Below, piece after piece: positions 51,543-60,958 of a stretch of 64,000 bases of DNA. Position numbers and translations under genes: made by a program. The stretch is from JAEYOM01 sp036260935. Its GTDB lineage: Bacteria; Bacillota; Clostridia; Acetivibrionales; DTU013. The notes under the pieces are model-generated. The model was not told where the DNA came from, searched no databases, and was given only the letters and a program-made list of their open reading frames with translations. Location: the NCBI GenBank assembly GCA_036260935.1, contig DATALQ010000051.1:124001-188000 (forward strand), read 5' to 3'. Position 1 is the first letter of the stretch. The number at the start of each line of letters is the position of its first letter.

Positions 51543-53042
51543 CTACCTGCCCTCCCATCGCATGGAGCGGTCTATTGCCTTTTTCCAGCCCTTGTACAGT
51601 TTTTCCCGAACGGTTTTATCCATAAAGGGGCTGTATGCCTTACCTATCTGCCAGCTTTGAGCTATATCGTCCCTGTTTTTCCACAAACCGGCGCCGAGGC
51701 CTGCCAGATAGGCTGCGCCAAGCGCAGTAGTCTCGGTTATCTCCGGTCTTTGCACCTCTATATTAAGAATATCGGCCTGGAACTGCATCAGAAAATCGCT
51801 TACACTGGCGCCACCATCGACCTTGAGTTCCGTTATCCTGATCCCCGAATCGTTCTCCATCGCTTCGAGAACATCCCTGCTCTGGTAGGCTATCGCTTCG
51901 AGCACTGCACGGATCAAATGCTCCCTCCTGGTGCCGCGTGTCAGTCCCACAACAGAACCCCTTGCATACATATCCCAATACGGTGCCCCAAGGCCGGTAA
52001 ATGCCGGGACCATATAAACGCCGTCAGTGTCCGGGACTGTTTCCGCAGCCGTATCGGCCTCGTGAGCGCTGCCGATAAGTTTCATTTCATCCCTGAGCCA
52101 TTGTATGGCCGAGCCTGCGTTAAAAACACTGCCCTCGAGCGCATACTCGGCCTTACCGTCCATGACCCATGCTATCGTGGTGAGAAGCCGGTTTTGTGAA
52201 AGGATGGGCTTGGCACCCGTATTCATAAGGATGAAGCAGCCGGTGCCGTAAGTATTCTTCGCAGAGCCCTCCTTGAAGCAGGTCTGCCCGAACAGTGCCG
52301 AATGCTGGTCCCCTGCGATCCCGGTTATCGGTATTTCCGTCCCGAGGATATCCTTCGATGTATTCGCAATAAATCCGGAGGATTGGACAGGCGTCGGAAG
52401 CATGCAGCCGGGTATGTCCATTATCTTCAACAGTTCGTCGTCCCAATTGAGAGTATTGATATTCAACAGCATCGTACGGGAAGCGTTCGAGTAATCCGTT
52501 ACGTGTGCCCTGCCGCCGGTCAGCTTCCAGACGAGCCAGGAATCCACCGTCCCAGCAAGCAGTTCTCCCGCTTCGGCCCGTTTGCGCACACCTTCGACAT
52601 TATCGAGTATCCATTTGATTTTAGAGCCGGAGAAATACGCATCGGTTACAAGCCCGGTTTTCTGCCTTATCAGATCGTCATAGCCCCCGGCCTTCAATTC
52701 GTTGCATATATCCGCCGTCCTGCGGCATTGCCAGACAATGGCGTTACATACCGGTTTTCCCGAAATTCGGTCCCAGACGATCACAGTCTCGCGTTGGTTT
52801 GTTATTCCGATGCAGGCGACCTCCGCCATATCCACGCCCGAAGCCGCTATTGCTTCCTTCAGGGAATCCAGCTGCGTTGACCAGATCTCCTCCGGGTCAT
52901 GTTCTACCCATGCCGGCCTCGGATAATGCTGGGTTAGCTGCCTGCTCCTGAGGCATTCTATTTTGCCGCTGGCCTTGTTGAAGATGACAGCCCTTGAGCT
53001 CGTCGTCCCCTGATCGAGCGCTATAATATATTTCTTCTCCAT
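51543..53042 (-). CDS. glpK: Glycerol kinase
   Basis: FGGY-family kinase that phosphorylates glycerol to glycerol-3-phosphate. The 499-residue protein has ALDQGTTSSRAVIF (phosphate loop), CIGITNQRETVIVWD (substrate region), IAGDQHSALFGQ and TGLGAPYWD, all diagnostic of GlpK. The hallmark GlpK length is 495-505. GTGAGG lies just before the ATG. It sits between an acyl-CoA synthetase upstream and a monoacylglycerol-lipase-like hydrolase downstream, suggesting use of glycerides. No glpF or glpD is nearby. Confidence 0.96.
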   Translation of the reverse strand: MEKKYIIALDQGTTSSRAVIFNKASGKIECLRSRQLTQHYPRPAWVEHDPEEIWSTQLDSLKEAIAASGVDMAEVACIGITNQRETVIVWDRISGKPVCNAIVWQCRRTADICNELKAGGYDDLIRQKTGLVTDAYFSGSKIKWILDNVEGVRKRAEAGELLAGTVDSWLVWKLTGGRAHVTDYSNASRTMLLNINTLNWDDELLKIMDIPGCMLPTPVQSSGFIANTSKDILGTEIPITGIAGDQHSALFGQTCFKEGSAKNTYGTGCFILMNTGAKPILSQNRLLTTIAWVMDGKAEYALEGSVFNAGSAIQWLRDEMKLIGSAHEADTAAETVPDTDGVYMVPAFTGLGAPYWDMYARGSVVGLTRGTRREHLIRAVLEAIAYQSRDVLEAMENDSGIRITELKVDGGASVSDFLMQFQADILNIEVQRPEITETTALGAAYLAGLGAGLWKNRDDIAQSWQIGKAYSPFMDKTVREKLYKGWKKAIDRSMRWEGR

Positions 53043-53082
53043 GAATTCCTCACGTGTGGTATTGGATGGGGCCTCCCCGGCA

Positions 53083-54816
53083 TCAATTCTTTTTAAGCTT
53101 CATCTGGGCATTTTCGGCATAACGTTTTATCTTCATAGTCGTTGTTTTGATAAAATCACTTTCACGTATCGTAAATGCGCTGATTCGCTTATACAGCGGC
53201 ATATCCCTGTTTGTATTTTTAACGACCTCGGAGATAATGCTGCGGATTTCTTCCATGGAAGGAGCATGCCCCTTGAGTTTTTCCTTTATAGCGTCAAGGT
53301 TCGGTAAAATGTGCGCTCCGACCATCGTTTCACCCGACTTGTCGTCCTCGTAGCCGGTGACCATGGATTCGAGCACGTACGGACTCCTGTTGATATAGGA
53401 CTCCACTTCCTCCGGGAAAATATTCTTGCCGTTTTTAGTGACTATGACGTTTTTCAGCCTGCCCGTAATATAGTAAGCCCCCGATCTCGATATCTTGCCA
53501 AGATCGCCCGTGTGGAACCAGCCGTCACGCAGACATTTTGCGGTAGCTTCTTCGTTTTTGTAATAGCCGAGCATTACATTGTCGCCCTTTGTAATGATCT
53601 CACCGACCCCATTCTCGTCAGGATTGTCTATTCTGACCTCGACTCCCGGTATCGGCAGGCCTACCGAGGCATTGCCATGGAAATTATCCCTCTCTCCGAT
53701 GACAAGCGGCGAGCATTCGGTCAGCCCGTAGCCCTGCAGCACCTTGAAGCCGAAACGGTCCAAGCCGTTGGCAACTACCCGATCGATAGCGGCAGCGCCG
53801 GTAATGAACAGCCTGAGGCGCCCTCCAAGAGTCCTGTGGATGCTGCCGAACAATGCCCGTCGTACATCTATGTGAAAGAATTTCAATATCTCGCTTATTA
53901 AGAGCATTGCAACTACTACAAACTTCATTCCGGGCTTTTTGCGTATCTGATTCCATATTTTCTTATACAGGTTTTCGAGCAGGAGCGGTACGGTCACAAG
54001 GATCGTAGGTCTGACTTCGCCAAGATTCTTCTGAATGTATTTCAAGCCTTCATTGAAGGCTATGGTCGCACCGCTGTAAATTATAGTAAGGAAATCCAAA
54101 GAGCATTCGTATGTGTGATGCAGTGGCAGAATCGAGAGCGTTATATCATTGCTGTCAACACGCACTGTCTTGGAGACGCTCATTATATCCGAACAGATAT
54201 TTTTCTGTGAAAGCATGACGCCCTTGGCCAGGTCGGTGGTTCCGGACGTGAAGAGGAGTATGCTCATTGCAGTGTCGTCGATCTTGTATCCGTCGAGATC
54301 CGCTTTCCCCTGTTCGAGCAGCAGCCTGCCCTTTTCGAGCAGCTTCCTGAAGGAGAGAAAATCATCGGAATCTTCTTCCTGGTCCATACTGATAAAATAT
54401 TTGACCTGGCTCCCCGATTTTTTTAGAGCCAGCATATCGTTTGTGAGCCGTCCTGAAAAAATCAAAGCAGAAGAGCCGCTTCTATTGATCAGATTACCTT
54501 TTTCGGCCAGAGGCAGTTCCTTGTCCATCGGGACTATTACGCCCACATGGTTGGTGACCGCAAGATAGGAGACACACCATTCGTAACGGTTTTCCCCCAT
54601 AACGGAAACGAACCCGCCATTAAGGCCCAAGGATCTCAGTGCAGCACCCAGCGCATCCACATCCTCCTTGAAATGCCTGTATGTTATGCTCCGGAATTCC
54701 CCGCTTTCAACCCTTACCCAGAAAGCGGCCTTTTCGGGAAACAGCTGCGCGCTTTGCCCGAGCAGATCCCTGAAATCGCGGATAAACCTGACCTCGTAAA
54801 GTGACTTTGAACTCAC
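53083..54816 (-). CDS. Long-chain acyl-CoA synthetase (AMP-forming)
   Basis: A 577-residue adenylate-forming enzyme that activates fatty acids with ATP and CoA. The AMP-binding motif is SILLFTSGTTDLAKGVM, then QGYGLTECSPLV, GWFHTGDLG and the C-terminal KNGKNIFPEEVE with the catalytic Lys region TTTMKIKRY. The start is GTG at 54816, after GAGGTGG; the longer in-frame start at 54918 is rejected. It precedes glpK by 40 bases, in the same direction. Long-chain specificity is assumed from overall similarity. Confidence 0.88.
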   Translation of the reverse strand: MSSKSLYEVRFIRDFRDLLGQSAQLFPEKAAFWVRVESGEFRSITYRHFKEDVDALGAALRSLGLNGGFVSVMGENRYEWCVSYLAVTNHVGVIVPMDKELPLAEKGNLINRSGSSALIFSGRLTNDMLALKKSGSQVKYFISMDQEEDSDDFLSFRKLLEKGRLLLEQGKADLDGYKIDDTAMSILLFTSGTTDLAKGVMLSQKNICSDIMSVSKTVRVDSNDITLSILPLHHTYECSLDFLTIIYSGATIAFNEGLKYIQKNLGEVRPTILVTVPLLLENLYKKIWNQIRKKPGMKFVVVAMLLISEILKFFHIDVRRALFGSIHRTLGGRLRLFITGAAAIDRVVANGLDRFGFKVLQGYGLTECSPLVIGERDNFHGNASVGLPIPGVEVRIDNPDENGVGEIITKGDNVMLGYYKNEEATAKCLRDGWFHTGDLGKISRSGAYYITGRLKNVIVTKNGKNIFPEEVESYINRSPYVLESMVTGYEDDKSGETMVGAHILPNLDAIKEKLKGHAPSMEEIRSIISEVVKNTNRDMPLYKRISAFTIRESDFIKTTTMKIKRYAENAQMKLKKN

Positions 54817-54981
54817 TAAATCCACCTCGTTTCTACCCGTTATTCGTTGTGAGGAGATACGCCGACAAAACCGGACCTTGCATAGGCTGTACGGATCATC
54901 TGCTGCGGTTCTTGTCATGTTCCCACATGTACTATTTACATAATATCATATCTATTTTCGTAAATACATAATCCACATTAT

Positions 54982-55593
54982 TTATCTTAAAGAACATACA
55001 ACTGTAAAATCGTTTTTGAGATATGCCTCCACAAACTCGACTTTCTCAATTCTGTGTGAATATCCGGCAAGCAGTTCCCTTACTTCTTCAGGATGAAAGT
55101 AGAAGTATTTGTCCTCCCGGTCGGGTGATGCGGTATGAAGCAGGTTGAAGACGACCGTCTCCCTCGAAAGTCTGAAAAAAAGATCGAGAGCGTTTTTAAG
55201 GAACTCACTGTTGTTGCCCAGATTGAGGTTGAATATGCCCGATGTGTATATGACATCGAAAGACGAATCGCCGAAGATATTTTCCTTGAAAATGTCGGCT
55301 TTTACGAATTCAGCCCCAAGCTTTTTGCTTCGTGCAATATCGATCATCTGATCCAGTATGTCTACGCCGGTATAATCTATTTTTATACCCTTGCTCCTAA
55401 TATACTCAAGCAGGTTTCCAGTGCCGCAGCCGACGTCGAGCAGCTTTTTCCCGTTTAGATCTACCTTTGCAAGCATGGCGTCGAATCTGAGCTGCTGGGC
55501 CTTCTCGCTTTCCCATCCCAGAATGCCGTATTCCGGTAGGCCTTTGGCCATATTTTCTTCATAATATGATTTGATGACTTCAAATTTCTTCAT
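54982..55593 (-). CDS. Class I SAM-dependent methyltransferase
   Basis: A 203-residue methyltransferase with SAM motif I LLDVGCGTGNLLEYI, motif II/III region TGVDILDQMIDIAR and a SFDVIYTSGIF acceptor-side strand. The family gives no specific substrate. The start at 55593 lies seven bases after GGAG. Its relation to the acyl-CoA synthetase downstream is positional only. Confidence 0.85.
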   Translation of the reverse strand: MKKFEVIKSYYEENMAKGLPEYGILGWESEKAQQLRFDAMLAKVDLNGKKLLDVGCGTGNLLEYIRSKGIKIDYTGVDILDQMIDIARSKKLGAEFVKADIFKENIFGDSSFDVIYTSGIFNLNLGNNSEFLKNALDLFFRLSRETVVFNLLHTASPDREDKYFYFHPEEVRELLAGYSHRIEKVEFVEAYLKNDFTVVCSLR

Positions 55594-55771
55594 GTCATAG
55601 CTCCATCGCATTATAATACATCACGGGCGAAGGACTCGTATCGCCTCGTTATAATTTTATAATAGTCCTTGGACGGCCCGCGGTCAAGGAGAAGGCGTGC
55701 AAATGAAAATAGCCGGTATATGAAACACGTGTCAATTAAGTGACATGCCTTTGAAACATAAATTATTTGGT

Positions 55772-55802
55772 CACGCAATCTTTACACTGTAAAGATTGCG
55801 TG
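55772..55802. promoter_or_regulatory. 31-bp perfect palindromic operator
   Basis: A perfect inverted repeat with 15-bp arms around one central base: arms 55772-55786 and 55788-55802, centre C55787, inner half TCTTTACA/TGTAAAGA. It covers the -35 and spacer of the promoter of the TetR-type gene, the classic position for autorepression. Confidence 0.8.
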
Positions 55803-55809
55803 TTACAAT
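55781..55809 (+). promoter_or_regulatory. Promoter of the TetR-type operon
   Basis: TTTACA (55781-55786), 17-base spacer, TACAAT (55804-55809). The -35 forms part of the palindromic operator. Confidence 0.75.
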
Positions 55810-55841
55810 TTCTGTGTAATATTGATCAAGAGGAGAAATGA

Positions 55842-56429
55842 TTGGAAAAAAAATATCATCACGGAAATTTAAAAAAATGCCTTATCGAAGCTGGAATAGA
55901 GCTTATTAATGCTGAAGGCGAAAAACATTTTTCTCTTCGGAGAGTGGCAACAATGTGCGGAGTGAGTAATGCAGCTCCATATAGCCATTTTAAAGATAAG
56001 GAAGAGCTGCTTGAGGCAATGAAGGAATATGTAATAGAACAATTTACTGAGGATTTAAACAATTCTATAAAGGACGAAGATTTAACTAATCCATATACCT
56101 TGGTTAAAATGGGTAAAAGCTATGTCATGTTTTTTATAAAAAATCCCCAGTATTACGAATTTCTATTTTCGCAATCATGCATAAGACTGGATTTGAATAT
56201 GGATAATGGCGGAAAAAGTAACTTTCCTCCGTTTGAGCTCTTAAAAGAGATGCATTTCAAGTTATTACGGCAATGTGGATTGACTGATGAAAAAATCAAG
56301 GATGCGGTTATTTCAGCATGGGCGACCGTCCATGGGTTGGCTGCCATTGCAACAATGAAAGGAATTACTTATGGAAAAAGTTGGGCAGATAAGATTGAGG
56401 ACATCATTTGGATTAAAAAAGAAAGTTAA
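55842..56429 (+). CDS. TetR/AcrR-family repressor
   Basis: A 195-residue regulator with an N-terminal TetR helix-turn-helix (FSLRRVATMCGVSNAAPYSHFKDKEELLEAM, about 26-56) and an all-helical ligand domain ending in a WADKIEDIIW tail. The start is TTG, five bases after AGAGGAGA. The 31-bp palindrome in its promoter is very likely its own operator. The gene overlaps the following hydrolase by 59 bases, so both should be induced together by the unknown ligand. Confidence 0.9.
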   Translation: MEKKYHHGNLKKCLIEAGIELINAEGEKHFSLRRVATMCGVSNAAPYSHFKDKEELLEAMKEYVIEQFTEDLNNSIKDEDLTNPYTLVKMGKSYVMFFIKNPQYYEFLFSQSCIRLDLNMDNGGKSNFPPFELLKEMHFKLLRQCGLTDEKIKDAVISAWATVHGLAAIATMKGITYGKSWADKIEDIIWIKKES

Positions 56430-57507
56430 AACATTCTTCCTAATTCTGTTTGGTGCTTTTATATCGGTTTTATTTCTCTGCTTGGGAGTTTTATTGATAA
56501 TGAGTCCAGGTAAGATAAGACAATTTACAAATGAAGACGGAGAGAAAATTCAAAATAGCCTGGCAGAAAAATGTTTTATAGATATCAATGGTGCTAGAAT
56601 GGGAATGATTATCAAGAGCAAGGATATTTCCAACCCAGTGTTGTTATTTGTACATGGCGGTCCCGGTATGCCTGAATATTTTCTTACTGAAGATTATCCC
56701 ACGGGTTTGGAAGAGTCTTTTACAGTAGTCTATTGGGATCAGAGAGGCGCCGGATTATCCTATGATAGTAATATTGATAAAAGCACCATATCAATTGAGC
56801 AATACATCAATGATACAATTGCGGTAACAAATTATTTACAAAAACGTTTTGGACAGACCGGCATCTATCTTATGGCACATTCGTGGGGAACTTATTTTGG
56901 CATTCAGGCGGTTCAAGAAGCACCACAGCTTTACAAGGCTTATATTGCGGTTGGACAGATTACCAATCAGAATGAGTCTGAGAAACTGGCGTATGAATAT
57001 ATGTTGGATTATTACGCAAATATCGGTGACCGGAAAACCTTGGAAAAGCTTAAAGAAAATAATTATTTGTCGGACGGATATAAAAGAATAAGAGATGACG
57101 TTATGCATCGTTCAGGCATAGGTTCAACACATGACATGAAGTCGGTTGTGACTGGCATATTCCTGGCTTCATTAAAAAACAGAGAATATACGCTTAACGA
57201 AAAAATCAATATATGGCGAGGTAAGCTTTTTCTCAACAGAAATGTGCATCTGAAAATGACATCAGATTTAAGAAAAGCCATCAGTAAATTAGATGTCCCC
57301 ACATACTTTTTTTCGGGTGCATTTGATTATACTGTTAATTACAAAATGGCAGAAGAATATTTAAGGCAAATAGAAGCGCCTGTAAAAGGATTTTATCTCT
57401 TTAAAAATTCTGCACACAGCCCTATATTCGAAGAACCATATAAAGTTGGCCAAATCGTAAAAAGTGATGTACTAAGGAATTCCAATAATCTGGCTGATGC
57501 TAAATAG
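56371..57507 (+). CDS. Membrane-anchored alpha/beta hydrolase, prolyl-aminopeptidase-like
   Basis: A 378-residue protein with an N-terminal membrane helix (about 21-43) and an alpha/beta-hydrolase domain of the S33 type: LFVHGGPGMPEYF (oxyanion), YWDQRGAGLSYD, nucleophile elbow AHSWGTYF, FSGAFDYTVNY (Asp region) and NSAHSPIFEEP (His). It may be a peptidase, esterase or detoxifying hydrolase. The ATG at 56371 follows AAAGGA and lies inside the repressor gene. Coupling with a TetR regulator suggests a substrate that is also the inducer. Confidence 0.85.
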   Translation: MEKVGQIRLRTSFGLKKKVKTFFLILFGAFISVLFLCLGVLLIMSPGKIRQFTNEDGEKIQNSLAEKCFIDINGARMGMIIKSKDISNPVLLFVHGGPGMPEYFLTEDYPTGLEESFTVVYWDQRGAGLSYDSNIDKSTISIEQYINDTIAVTNYLQKRFGQTGIYLMAHSWGTYFGIQAVQEAPQLYKAYIAVGQITNQNESEKLAYEYMLDYYANIGDRKTLEKLKENNYLSDGYKRIRDDVMHRSGIGSTHDMKSVVTGIFLASLKNREYTLNEKINIWRGKLFLNRNVHLKMTSDLRKAISKLDVPTYFFSGAFDYTVNYKMAEEYLRQIEAPVKGFYLFKNSAHSPIFEEPYKVGQIVKSDVLRNSNNLADAK

Positions 57508-57577
57508 CTTTCTATGCAAGCCCTCTAGAAACCCCTGACTGAATTACTTTGCCAGCCAAAAAACAGCCAGGATAACA

Positions 57578-57606
57578 TTGCCGCCTATTTATCAATGTTG
57601 TATAAT
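57578..57606 (+). promoter_or_regulatory. Promoter of hydE
   Basis: TTGCCG (57578-57583), 17-base spacer, TATAAT (57601-57606), about 50 bases before the ATG at 57658. Confidence 0.7.
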
Positions 57607-57657
57607 ATGTGTATACTCCCGACCGCAAGGTATTTCCGAGCAGAAAGGTGATTTATC

Positions 57658-58758
57658 ATGAATAACCCGATCAAGCTTAACACCTCTGAGAAAGCTTCAG
57701 GCAGGCTCACTTTAAAGGAGTTACCCCAAAAGCTTCTGACCGGCAGCCGATTGGAATTGGCCGCTATTATCGAACATTTCGCTTCAATCTCACCCGCGGA
57801 ACGCAAACCCCTGTTCGACGCCGCACTTGAACAACGCCGGCTGTATTACGGCAACAGCGTCTATTTTCGCGGACTTATAGAGTTCAGCAGTTACTGCAGG
57901 AATGACTGTTATTACTGCGGTATACGTAAAAGCAACAGAAATGCCGTACGCTACAGGCTTACCGCGGAGGAAATACTGGCTTGCTGTGAAGAGGGCCGCA
58001 GACTCGGTTTCCGCACGTTCGTGCTGCAAAGCGGAGAAGATCCATATTATACTGACGACCTGATGTGCCGCATCATTGCCGGAATACGCGAACGCTTTCC
58101 GGAATGTGCGATAACGCTCTCGGTAGGAGAAAAAAGCAGGGAAAGCTATCGGAAATATTTCGATGCGGGCGCGGACCGTTACCTGCTGCGGCACGAAACC
58201 GCCGACGAAGAGCATTACATGAGGCTGCACCCGGAGGGCATGAGCCTCAGCCATCGAAAACAATGCCTTTACGAGCTTAAAGAGATCGGTTATCAGATAG
58301 GAGCAGGGTTCATGGTCGGTTCTCCCGGCCAAACATTGGATAATCTGGCTTCAGACCTGATATTCCTGCGCGGGCTCAAGCCTCATATGATCGGTATCGG
58401 CCCCTTCATACCGCATAAGGATACGGTCTTCGCCGATGAAAAAACTCCTACGAAGGACTTGACGCTCATAATGCTGTCACTGCTGCGCCTTATGCTGCCG
58501 AAAGTACTGCTGCCGGCAACCACGGCGCTGGGCACGGTCGATCCCAATGGTAGAGAAGATGGCCTTGGAGCGGGCGCCAACGTCGTTATGCCGAATCTCT
58601 CCCCTGTTGCCCACCGGAAGGACTATTCGCTTTATGACAATAAGATATGTACGGGCGAGGAGGCTGCCGAGTGCCTTGGCTGCCTGACGCAGAGGATCCG
58701 CCATGCCGGCTTCGAACCCGACTTTTCAAGGGGCGACAGCCTGATGAATCAGGCATAA
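57658..58758 (+). CDS. hydE: [FeFe]-hydrogenase maturase HydE
   Basis: Radical-SAM enzyme that builds part of the H-cluster diiron site. The 366-residue protein has the CxxxCxxC cluster motif CRNDCYYC (C80, C84, C87), then CGIRKSNRN and LQSGEDPYY, typical of HydE rather than BioB or PylB. It also has GFMVGSPGQT and the C-terminal TALGTVDPNGREDGLGAGANVVMPN. AAAGGTG precedes the ATG. HydF and HydG are not in the window. The sensory hydrogenase-like protein at 17984-19882 is a possible client of this pathway. Confidence 0.93.
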   Translation: MNNPIKLNTSEKASGRLTLKELPQKLLTGSRLELAAIIEHFASISPAERKPLFDAALEQRRLYYGNSVYFRGLIEFSSYCRNDCYYCGIRKSNRNAVRYRLTAEEILACCEEGRRLGFRTFVLQSGEDPYYTDDLMCRIIAGIRERFPECAITLSVGEKSRESYRKYFDAGADRYLLRHETADEEHYMRLHPEGMSLSHRKQCLYELKEIGYQIGAGFMVGSPGQTLDNLASDLIFLRGLKPHMIGIGPFIPHKDTVFADEKTPTKDLTLIMLSLLRLMLPKVLLPATTALGTVDPNGREDGLGAGANVVMPNLSPVAHRKDYSLYDNKICTGEEAAECLGCLTQRIRHAGFEPDFSRGDSLMNQA

Positions 58759-58838
58759 ATCAGGCTTTTCGGGAGACCCCCTGCCTGTAGCATGCCTGGC
58801 CTGCAGCCAGCAACAAGTGCGCAAGTCATCGTCCGGCA

Positions 58839-58868
58839 TTGTCAAAAACCGGCTTCTTCTGGTATTAT
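58839..58868 (+). promoter_or_regulatory. Promoter of the LOG-family gene
   Basis: TTGTCA (58839-58844), 18-base spacer, TATTAT (58863-58868), about 40 bases before the ATG at 58907. Confidence 0.6.
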
Positions 58869-58906
58869 AAACTGATAACGGTATACAATACTTCCGGAGG
58901 ATATGC

Positions 58907-59482
58907 ATGAAGAAGGTTATTTGTGTTTACAGTTCATCGAGCGATAAGATAGATACACCCTATTTCGAACTGGCCGCCAGGCTTGGCAGGGCGATTGCGG
59001 CCAACGGAGACACTCTTCTTTTCGGCGGCGGGATGAGAGGCCTGATGGGCGCTACGGCAACAGCGGCGCATGATTCGGGAGCAAAGGTCATAGGTATTAT
59101 TCCGGAGGCGCTCAATCTTAAGGGAATAGCATTTGAAGCCTGTGATGAGATGGTGGTAACACGCGATATCCGCGAGAGAAAATCGATAATGGATGAGCGG
59201 TCCGAAGCCTTTATAGCACTGCCTGGAGGTTTCGGCACACTGGAGGAGCTTATTGAGATAATTTCGCTGAAGCTCTTGAAATATCACAACAAACCTGTCG
59301 TCATACTGAATTGCAGAGGCTTCTATGACGCCATGCTGAAGCAGTTCGACGATATTATCGGCGGCAGCTTTGCAAAACCGGAAAGCCGCCTGTTGTACCA
59401 TGTTACATCAGACGTTGCGGAAGCGATCGAATATATTAATGCATACAAGCCCATCGAGCTCACGGATAAGTGGCTTACCTGA
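58907..59482 (+). CDS. LOG-family nucleotide phosphoribohydrolase
   Basis: A 191-residue Rossmann-fold protein of the LOG (TIGR00730) family. The GGGMRGLMGATATAA segment and LPGGFGTLEEL (105-115) are the family signature, with the conserved Arg in RERKS. LOG proteins hydrolyse cytokinin- or purine-type nucleoside monophosphates to base and ribose-5-phosphate. In bacteria they are often annotated as lysine decarboxylase-like by mistake. CGGAGG precedes the ATG. Confidence 0.9.
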   Translation: MKKVICVYSSSSDKIDTPYFELAARLGRAIAANGDTLLFGGGMRGLMGATATAAHDSGAKVIGIIPEALNLKGIAFEACDEMVVTRDIRERKSIMDERSEAFIALPGGFGTLEELIEIISLKLLKYHNKPVVILNCRGFYDAMLKQFDDIIGGSFAKPESRLLYHVTSDVAEAIEYINAYKPIELTDKWLT

Positions 59483-59491
59483 GCTTCAGCG

Positions 59492-60958
59492 TCATCCCTG
59501 CGGGGTATAAAAGCCGGCTTCAGTAGGTTTATAGCGTATACGGAATTTCGGCAGCGCGTTTATTTGCGTATAATAGTTCTCAGTCCAACCGGCACCCTGC
59601 GACGGATCGTTCACTCCGTCCGCAGGTGGTACAAAAAGCTTGAAAGTCAATTCCTGACTGCTTTTTAACGGCTTTTCGAAAAACGCCGGCATCATGTCGA
59701 CAGATTTAACTCCGGGCTTTTTGTAAAACCATTTTCCATTCAGTTCGAATATGGCATTCAAGCCTTCGTCCTCAAAGTAAACTTCACAAAAGACCGGGTT
59801 TTCCTGAAAGCTCAGTTTCATTGCAAGCCCATCGGCATCCTCCGAGCCTCCCCAGCGGAGCCTTATCGGAAGCTCTGCCTCACCGCCCGTTTCCATTGCA
59901 GGCTTGAAATAATCCTCGTGTATGATCTCCCTGTATGCATCGAACAACGGCTGTCGTATACCGTTTTCTGGGTTGTTGGGGTCCTCGAGTTCAAGCCCGA
60001 GCCGTCCCCTGTCCCTGAACTGGTAGCAGGTGATGCCTGTCAGCCAGCAAGCCTTTTCATCCCTTACGGTATGATAAAATTCCTTCATCATCCGAGCCTG
60101 ATCATAAGGTCCCGTAACATCACCGTCCGCATTGAACTCCGAGATCACGAGGGGTTTTTCAGCCCCGCCGTTGAGCACGGTGAACCGGTCGAAAGAGAAC
60201 CTGTTGTCTTCGAATATGTTACTTACTATCGCCCTCTTGTGTGTCTTGCCGCCGGGTTCTGCTATGGTGAAGGGCCAGCCCCAGTTAAGCGAGAGATAAT
60301 AATCGCCGGACCATATGTCCGCAGCTTTTACCGCTTCCTTGAATTCCTTTTCGTAATGCATTTCGGAGGAGCCGTTTTCCGAACCTTCGCCTGTGCAGAG
60401 GATGGTCTTGATATTCGGCGCCTCACGCTTGACTATATTGTGGAAGCGCACAAAGAAATCAGCCACCTGCTGGTAGGTGTAACGTTTATTGAAGGCAAAC
60501 CAGTTTCCCGTTGCTTCGTGGTTGATCCTCAGCATCATCCTGCCAAAAGGCTTCAGATCACGTGCCATTTGTATCAGCTGTTCGTCCGATACTGCACAGT
60601 CTACGGTCATCGTCAGTGTAACATCCTGTCCGTGCCTGCGGACATCCTTCATCGACAGGAAGGGCTCTCCCTCAGTACTGCCTTCGATACCGCCCGTATA
60701 AGGAAAATAATCATCGTATGGATAATCCCACGCAAATGAGACTCCGTTGCTCTTCCCAAGCAGACTTGCTCTGGCGGGCCAGCCCTTGTCGAGCGGGTAA
60801 TAGCAGTACATGAGGTTTATGCTTCTGTGCGGTCTGCCAAGCTGATTCAATATGTAATCCTGATTTACATATTCGCCTCGTTCGCTTCCATCTCCCAGAT
60901 CCACGGCACACGCCGCCTTACCCATATGAAGTTTGTAAGCCCTCATGCAGTCGCTCAT
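59492..60958 (-). CDS. Clan GH-A glycoside hydrolase-like protein
   Basis: A 488-residue protein that appears to be a (beta/alpha)8 glycosidase. RINHEATGNWFAFN places a likely acid/base Glu at 148 and VISEFNADGD a likely nucleophile at 274, the spacing of clan A families such as GH26. A C-terminal region (about 350-480) is beta-rich, carbohydrate-binding-like. No signal peptide is visible. I cannot fix the family or substrate. The ATG follows GAGGCGGGC. It overlaps nothing and converges with the LOG gene. Confidence 0.6.
   Translation of the reverse strand: MSDCMRAYKLHMGKAACAVDLGDGSERGEYVNQDYILNQLGRPHRSINLMYCYYPLDKGWPARASLLGKSNGVSFAWDYPYDDYFPYTGGIEGSTEGEPFLSMKDVRRHGQDVTLTMTVDCAVSDEQLIQMARDLKPFGRMMLRINHEATGNWFAFNKRYTYQQVADFFVRFHNIVKREAPNIKTILCTGEGSENGSSEMHYEKEFKEAVKAADIWSGDYYLSLNWGWPFTIAEPGGKTHKRAIVSNIFEDNRFSFDRFTVLNGGAEKPLVISEFNADGDVTGPYDQARMMKEFYHTVRDEKACWLTGITCYQFRDRGRLGLELEDPNNPENGIRQPLFDAYREIIHEDYFKPAMETGGEAELPIRLRWGGSEDADGLAMKLSFQENPVFCEVYFEDEGLNAIFELNGKWFYKKPGVKSVDMMPAFFEKPLKSSQELTFKLFVPPADGVNDPSQGAGWTENYYTQINALPKFRIRYKPTEAGFYTPQG

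Noticed and set aside
25862..55655. Shared CGCCTCGTTATAAT at 25.86 and 55.64 kb
   Set aside because: A 14-base match is expected by chance several times in a 64-kb window.
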